Assembly: GCA_000349905.1 (NCBI GenBank)
Contig: KB722745.1
Coordinates: 75,233 to 139,232 of the forward strand
Reading direction: 5' to 3'
From: Volvariella volvacea V23
Taxonomy: Eukaryota > Basidiomycota > Agaricomycetes > Agaricales > Pluteaceae
DNA: 64,000 bases
The translations under genes and the position numbers were made by a program. This document shows, in pieces, positions 58,792-64,000 of the stretch; the stretch's first letter is position 1, and each line of letters opens with the position of its first letter. The notes beneath the pieces are model-generated. The model did no database searches. It was not told where the DNA came from and saw nothing but the letters and a program-made list of their open reading frames with translations.

Positions 58792-60943
58792 CCTACGCGG
58801 GATTATCAAAGAGGGGCACAATCCCCTCGAATTTGATACAAGATGCATTTGAACTACGAGCGCTTTCACTGTTAATTTGGCATATGAGGTGATTCTCACT
58901 CCCTTACCCCTCAGTGTCTCCTAGGAGAATCTGATGCAGGAATACCATGATGTCAATCACACTCTGGATGTGAGCGAAATGCCAGTGGCGGTCAGTACTT
59001 TGTGGACGTAAAGAGAGGGTCAACGTAGTTAATACAAAGCTTGGCATCTTACTTACCATCCCTAGTGACTGGCTCGTATTTATATCCTACAAAGACTGCC
59101 ACGATTGAGTCTGATGAGCTATTCCGAGTGATAGGAGCGATGCTGCATAAATACATTGACTTTCACTCAGTCTTGTGTACTCGAAGCGGGCTTTGATATA
59201 ACGTCATGAATGTTGTGAAAGCTTATTTGTGGCAATACCTTTGTGCGGATCAAGCCATTTAGCTTGTTCCTTCGATGTACCCGCTAGTCCTATTCAGCAC
59301 TGGAGCTCGTTCCCCACAATAGTAATAGCCCAGCTTCATAAGGTGGTATCGACCAGTTCGACATCAGAACCGGTAAAATTTCCTACGGCAATGAATGAAC
59401 AGAAGAGAAGCCTTCGCTGCAGCGCATTCAGTATTGCGCCACTCTCCGCAGCTGGTTTACTTACTCATACATCCAGCCCCTCAGATTACCGTCATACTGT
59501 GAAGTAAACCATGCCGATAATTGACGACACCATGATACATAAATTTTGGGGTGGACGAGTGTTGGTGTTTGCCGTTCAAGCCAGCTCATGGCGCTCTTGT
59601 TGTGTGTGAAAAATTCGGCGATCTAATGTGTGGCACCTGAGTGTGACCACAAACGCCCTTCCTCAATTCTCATGAGCCCCCAACAAGTAACAGACGACCT
59701 GCAAGCACGCGCAATGACAACAAAATCCCCTCCGAATCCAAGTGCTTTACACAAACGCCTTATGGGTCAGTTGACGGCTATGCCATACCTGTGCCCAGAG
59801 AACCATGCTAGATCTTGATTCTTGATAAGCAATCACTCCTGTTTTGCGCGATATACACCCTGCATTCAAAGAAACTCAAGCAACACGTGGTTGTGTCATT
59901 TTATGTGTAGTACCTCACTACCAGGTGCAGGAAAAGAAATTGGTGGATTGCGAGTGTTTAGTAGCTCACCTTGTACACCACGATCTGCGCTATATTTCGC
60001 ACTTCATCTACTCAAATCGCGGGGTGAAGGCACGGCGATTCGGGTTGTGAGTTTCTGGTTCTGGAATAGAGTACGCAAATGCATCCCTCTATCACGATGT
60101 CTGTTATATTCACATTAGTTCTGTGTGTATGATTCAACCATCGAAGCTTGAGGGATCTATATTACCGATTTGCAGAGGAAGGCGTCTCATATGCGTGGCT
60201 ATCCCATCTCTCCTAAGTGCATTACTTGCAGATTTCTGCATTTAACTAGCTCAGGTGCAGTGGCGCAGGTATTGTCAACGTCTTCGTGTATGCGGTTGAG
60301 CTCGTTTCATTGGATAGCAGTCATATGTTGTAATGACATAGCCCTCGACTCATTGATTGAGTGGTATGGTCGCCATGCAGTACTGTAGTCACCAACGCCT
60401 TTAAGATTGCTACAAACTCTGCGGAGCATTACCGGCCCTTTTCTGTCTCCGGCGCCACCATGTAGTGATTAGGGGACGCTGCAAGGTACCTTTTCCCCAT
60501 CTGTCAAGTCCTATTCGAAAGCACTCATACACGTGTTGATCAGGTTACACAAACTCGTGTGGGTACGATTTGTAGACACTCTAGCGCCTATACAACGTCT
60601 TGTAAACGCTCGATTTGAACTAGATTTGCAGAATAGACTATTCAAATACGTACCGTCCACGATGAGTCATCGGATGGGATTTGCACCTGTGCACGACGAT
60701 CATGATCGCCGAAGCTTTTCCTCTTCAGTTTTGGGAGCACCACTTGGGCGGGTGGACAGCTATAACTCGGTCGGCACTCAGGGTCGACAGGATTCAATTG
60801 TATGGACGGCCTGGCAGAATCACATCATGCAATATGGATAGACTTCTCTCATTCCAACAGATAAAAAGCCTTCCGGGTTTTCTCCTCGATTTGGGCAACC
60901 TTGACCCTAGCATCCACGACACCTCCACCACCCCTATTCCACC
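58792..60943. other. intergenic region of 2.15 kb with possible gene relics
   Basis: No intact gene. On the minus strand, about 59465-59230, a protein-like frame (AESGAILNALQRRLLF, VGNFTGSDVELVDTTL, SWAITIVGNELQC, IGLAGTSKEQAKWLDPHKGI) is broken by TGA at 59338-59336 and 59296-59294. A plus-strand opening at 59844-60050 (DIHPAFKETQATRGCVILCV) also looks protein-like. No family was recognised for either; they may be fragments of decayed genes. Confidence 0.4.
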
Positions 60944-61954
60944 ATGTCTAGACCAAAGCTCCCAAGTAATGTCCTCAATCCACGTCGACCCATTCGACCC
61001 ATTCGCGAGGGATGCAGCTGTCCGTATTGTATCTCCCAACCTGGTACAGAAATCCCCGATTGGTGGGATCTTTTGCCGAACGAGAAAGCGAACACGTTGG
61101 AACGGCTTTGGCTGTTCCTCGTACGCTATAGCTTGTGCTTAGTCGCGTACGGGAGGACGAATATGGATGAGATCTGGTTCCATGTTCAACCAGGGCATAG
61201 GGAAGAATGGGAGGCGTGCTTGCAACGGCTTAATCAGAGACTTGGGAATCAAAATATCGTGGTATGTTGTAATCTATCGCCTTCATCCGTTCAGAATAAT
61301 CTCAAGTTTTATTCTTTGTGCGGTAGGGAGGCTTACTTTTAGCGACCACTGCCGTGTTTATCACCACAGAGCCTCCCAAACCAGCTATTGTGCAGTATAC
61401 CACCGATTTTTCGTATCTCTTCCTTCTGGGTTCCTTCGCCATGTCTGTCGGCAGCATCCTTAGTGGCTCTGCTATTCAATTTGTTCTAACGCACCTACCA
61501 GCTGATTGGTTCTGCCATGTGAGTAGGCGTCATTGATCCCGCTTTTGGTTATCCTGAGGATAATTGATTGTTCATTCAACACAGAATCTCTGCACGAGCA
61601 GGACACGAATTATACTGACAATGTGGGTCCTTTGCTACCCATTGCTATCAGTGGCAATATCCGCTACTATCTGTGCTATCGGTAAGTCGACTTAGGCAGA
61701 GTTCAGGACGGGGCGGAGAGAGAGGGCTAATACCTTTCATAGGTGTCATTTTGGGTGCTGTTAGTACAAAAGACAATACCTTGGTCATTGGCTGCTTCAT
61801 CGTCCTGGTCCTTCCCGTATCTCTTCTCTTCATCTTCGTGGGAATGGCTATTTTCCCTAGCGCGAGAGGCGAGTGGTATAACAAGTACAATGACGATTTT
61901 GAGGCTCTTCAACCCGGAGCTTCTGAACAGATCGAGAATAGCAAGAGCAAGTAA
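60944..61954 (+). CDS. predicted four-helix membrane protein of unnamed family, copy 1
   Basis: Four exons (60944-61261, 61327-61518, 61585-61681, 61743-61954), in phase, giving 272 aa. Function unknown. The cytosolic-looking N-terminus has a Cys cluster (REGCSCPYCISQ) followed by PGTEIPDWWDLLPNEKANTL, then an amphipathic or hydrophobic helix (LERLWLFLVRYSLCLVAY). Membrane segments follow: GGLLLATTAVFITT, YLFLLGSFAMSVGSILSG, MWVLCYPLLSVAISATICAI with GVILGAVS, and LVIGCFIVLVLPVSLLFIFV. The C-terminus is short and acidic (YNDDFEALQPGASEQIENSK). There is no signal peptide. A GATAAAAAG element lies about 80 bp upstream. A decayed tandem copy about 1 kb downstream keeps the same exon layout, which supports the gene model. 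Confidence 0.72.
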
Positions 61955-62917
61955 GCCAGAATTGCGGGACCAAAGTAAACGGGAGCTGCAAGGTATCACA
62001 AGTGTTGGGCTACGCAAGTCAAGGGTTAATTTTTTATACGTGGACGTTTTGGAATTGAGTTCTGAATATATCATCGCGATACTTACATGAAGTTCCGCTC
62101 ATCCATGCGTCCTCTTATATCTTTGGATTCTATTTCCCCACCGGATCCACCAAATTCCTCACAAGTTTGTGTTCGAAATCGTGCACGGCTTGATTCTTAC
62201 TTATGGCATGTAACTTGGGGTTGTCGGTTTAGTTCTATGGGCTTGCAACTCCGCACCGCCCACAAGTGCAAGGCAATCTCCACTACTAATCGACTCATCG
62301 CAGGGCTCCGGCTGATGATGCCCAAAACACCATGACGGCAACTTTAGTTCGCCCCGCCTGAGGGTTGGATTTCGTTACGATACGTTGCCACCAAATACGC
62401 AGTCCCTCCTGTCTTGTCGCTGAGAGATACCCCTGCTATATCACATCTTCATATTATAGTGTGTCACGCGTTCAGGGGTGGGGTGTTCAACAGACCCTCT
62501 ACCCTATATTCCCATGTTGATTCACCGGCACCCTTACACCGTGTGCAGGTTTGTAGGTGAAGGTAGAGGCCGGAATATGCGTCGTACGTATCATACCTCA
62601 CAATACAGCGGATAACCAGTTCAACCCAAGAAGCTGACCAGCCACTCCTCTGCCGAGAATTCTTCATTCGATTTGATCTATACTTGAATGCGCAAGACAT
62701 GAGAACTTCTTCTTTGACTTGTGCACCCAGGAGGAATGTTAGATGGTATGTCGATATTAAGGGTCCACTTATTTGAGTTCTGTCACTGGTAACGGCCTTG
62801 CATCGTCATCTAATTCAATGCGAGTGCCCCTTATCAGAACCCATTAAACACCCCCGATGGGCACTTGCTAGCTCGGGCAGCTAGTAGCACCCTCGGTTTC
62901 GTCCCCACTTCCCCACC
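61955..62917. other. 0.96 kb spacer between the tandem membrane-protein copies
   Basis: No gene recognised. An 82-codon plus-strand opening at 62087-62335 has no known content. Confidence 0.45.
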
Positions 62918-63930
62918 ATGGCCATATGAATAATTCCAACCCAAGTCCTCAATCCACGCCTGTCTGCTCGACAAACCCGTGAAGGATGTAATTGTCCATA
63001 CTGCATGTCCCAAGCCGGCACGGAGATTCCTGATTGGTGGAATCTGCTACCAAAAGAGAGGGCGGATATACTGGAACGGATTTGGCTCTTCCTCTTCCTC
63101 TTGCGCTACAGCTTATGCTTAGTCGCATACGGGAGGACGACTATGGATGAAGTGTACATGTGGTTCCGTGTGCAACCAGAGGATAAGGAAGAATGGGATG
63201 CAGGTTTGCAGCACCTTAATTAGAGGCTAGAGAATCAAAACATCGTTGTGAGCTTGCAATTTGATACCTCCTTCTGATCTATACAATTTACGACTTGTCT
63301 CGGGATGATTTGTGATGGGGTAGGGAGGGTTGCTATTGGCCACAACTGCAGTGTTCATCGCCACGGAACCACCCAAGCCAGCGCTAATCCAGTACACGAC
63401 GGATCTTTCCTACCTTTTCCTTCTTGGATTCTTCGTCATGTCTATTGGTAGTATCCTCAGCAGTTCCGCCATTCAATTTGTCCTCACTTGCAGGCCGAGT
63501 GGTTCTGTCACGTAAGCGAACTCATCTTCATACAGTGCTCTTTAACGTTAAGCGAACGTCTCTTCCATACAGAACCTTTGCACAAATAGGACGCGGTTTC
63601 TACTGACCATGTGGGTTCCCTGCTACCCTTTGCTGTCGGTAGCAATATCCGGCACTATCTGCGCTAATGGTAAGTTGGTTGGGTAAGCTCGGATGGAGAA
63701 TACTAACCCTTTAAATAGGCGTCATTTTGGGTGCTATTAGTACTCAAGACAACACTTTGATCATCGGGTCTTTTGTCGTTCTTGTACTCCTGTTATCTCT
63801 CCTCTCCATCTTCGTAGGGATGGCCATTTCCCCAAGCTCTAGGGCGAACTGGTACGGCAGGTACAACGATGATTTTGAGGCTCTTCGACATGGGGCTGCT
63901 GAGCTGATCGAAAATAATCAGGGTAAATGA
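62918..63930 (+). pseudogene. predicted four-helix membrane protein family, copy 2, decayed
   Basis: Tandem duplicate of the gene at 60944 with the same four-exon layout (about 62918-63247, 63324-63511, 63573-63669, 63719-63930). At least three lesions are visible. The only well-placed ATG is followed by ATA-TGA, so the conserved VLNPR start is cut off. An in-frame TAG at 63221-63223 replaces the Gln of LNQRL. About four bases are missing near 63490, shifting the end of exon 2 (the QFVLT to WFCH stretch). Exons 3 and 4 remain open and well conserved (GVILGAISTQDNTLIIGSF, YNDDFEALRHGAAELIENNQ). A truncated protein from an internal ATG at 63005 is possible but would be only 72 codons. Confidence 0.8.
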
Positions 63931-64000
63931 AATATCGGGGTGTAGGAGGTTACCGGGTGGAAATCTTGTGGTTTCCTGGCCAGTTCGTACAACTTAGTTT

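Overview
The window looks like nuclear DNA of a mushroom-forming basidiomycete (Agaricomycetes). Most real genes are split by many 50-70 nt GT-AG introns. The gene content fits this group: F-box/LRR-like proteins, a copper radical oxidase with four WSC domains, a Kre6/Skn1-type glucan-synthesis protein, a WOPR regulator, a SAC3/GANP mRNA-export protein and an aromatic-amino-acid-decarboxylase-like enzyme. I cannot name the species. Large gaps between genes and several introns of 0.5-2.3 kb suggest a fairly expanded genome. No rRNA, tRNA, CRISPR array or intact transposon was found.

Layout. 1-1845 (-): N-terminal 574 codons of a WOPR (Gti1/Pac2) transcription factor that runs off the left edge. 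1.85-11.8 kb: a gene-poor region of about 10 kb between two divergent genes. 11.8-16.0 kb (+): WSC-type glyoxal/galactose-oxidase-like copper radical oxidase. 18.2-19.5 kb (+): intact F-box-like gene, followed by a decayed F-box gene on the other strand (19.9-21.8 kb). 22.8-29.2 kb (-): 15-exon GT2 polysaccharide synthase with a 2.27 kb intron. 33.7-38.1 kb: three members of an unnamed glycine-zipper family, one short and intact, two longer and broken. 40.9-45.9 kb (+): Kre6/Skn1 GH16 protein with introns of 0.7 and 1.66 kb. 47.3-47.6 kb (-): tiny Cys-rich gene. 47.7-49.3 kb (-): second intact F-box gene, sharing a 304 bp promoter with SAC3 (49.6-55.5 kb, +). 55.8-58.7 kb (-): PLP decarboxylase with a long C-terminal appendage, convergent with SAC3. 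60.9-64.0 kb (+): tandem pair of four-helix membrane-protein genes, the second a pseudogene.

How the genes relate. The GT2 synthase and the Kre6-like protein are both expected to act on cell-wall glucans, and the oxidase is expected to be secreted and to supply H2O2. WOPR proteins are master developmental regulators in other fungi. No tight biosynthetic cluster is visible. The least explained content is the glycine-zipper family, the Cys-rich micro-protein and the tandem membrane proteins. Three conserved genes each contain a micro-exon of 5, 7 or 8 nt, which ordinary gene callers would probably miss.

Exon borders were read by eye from splice signals, reading phase and family knowledge. They are accurate to within a base or so but are not backed by transcripts.
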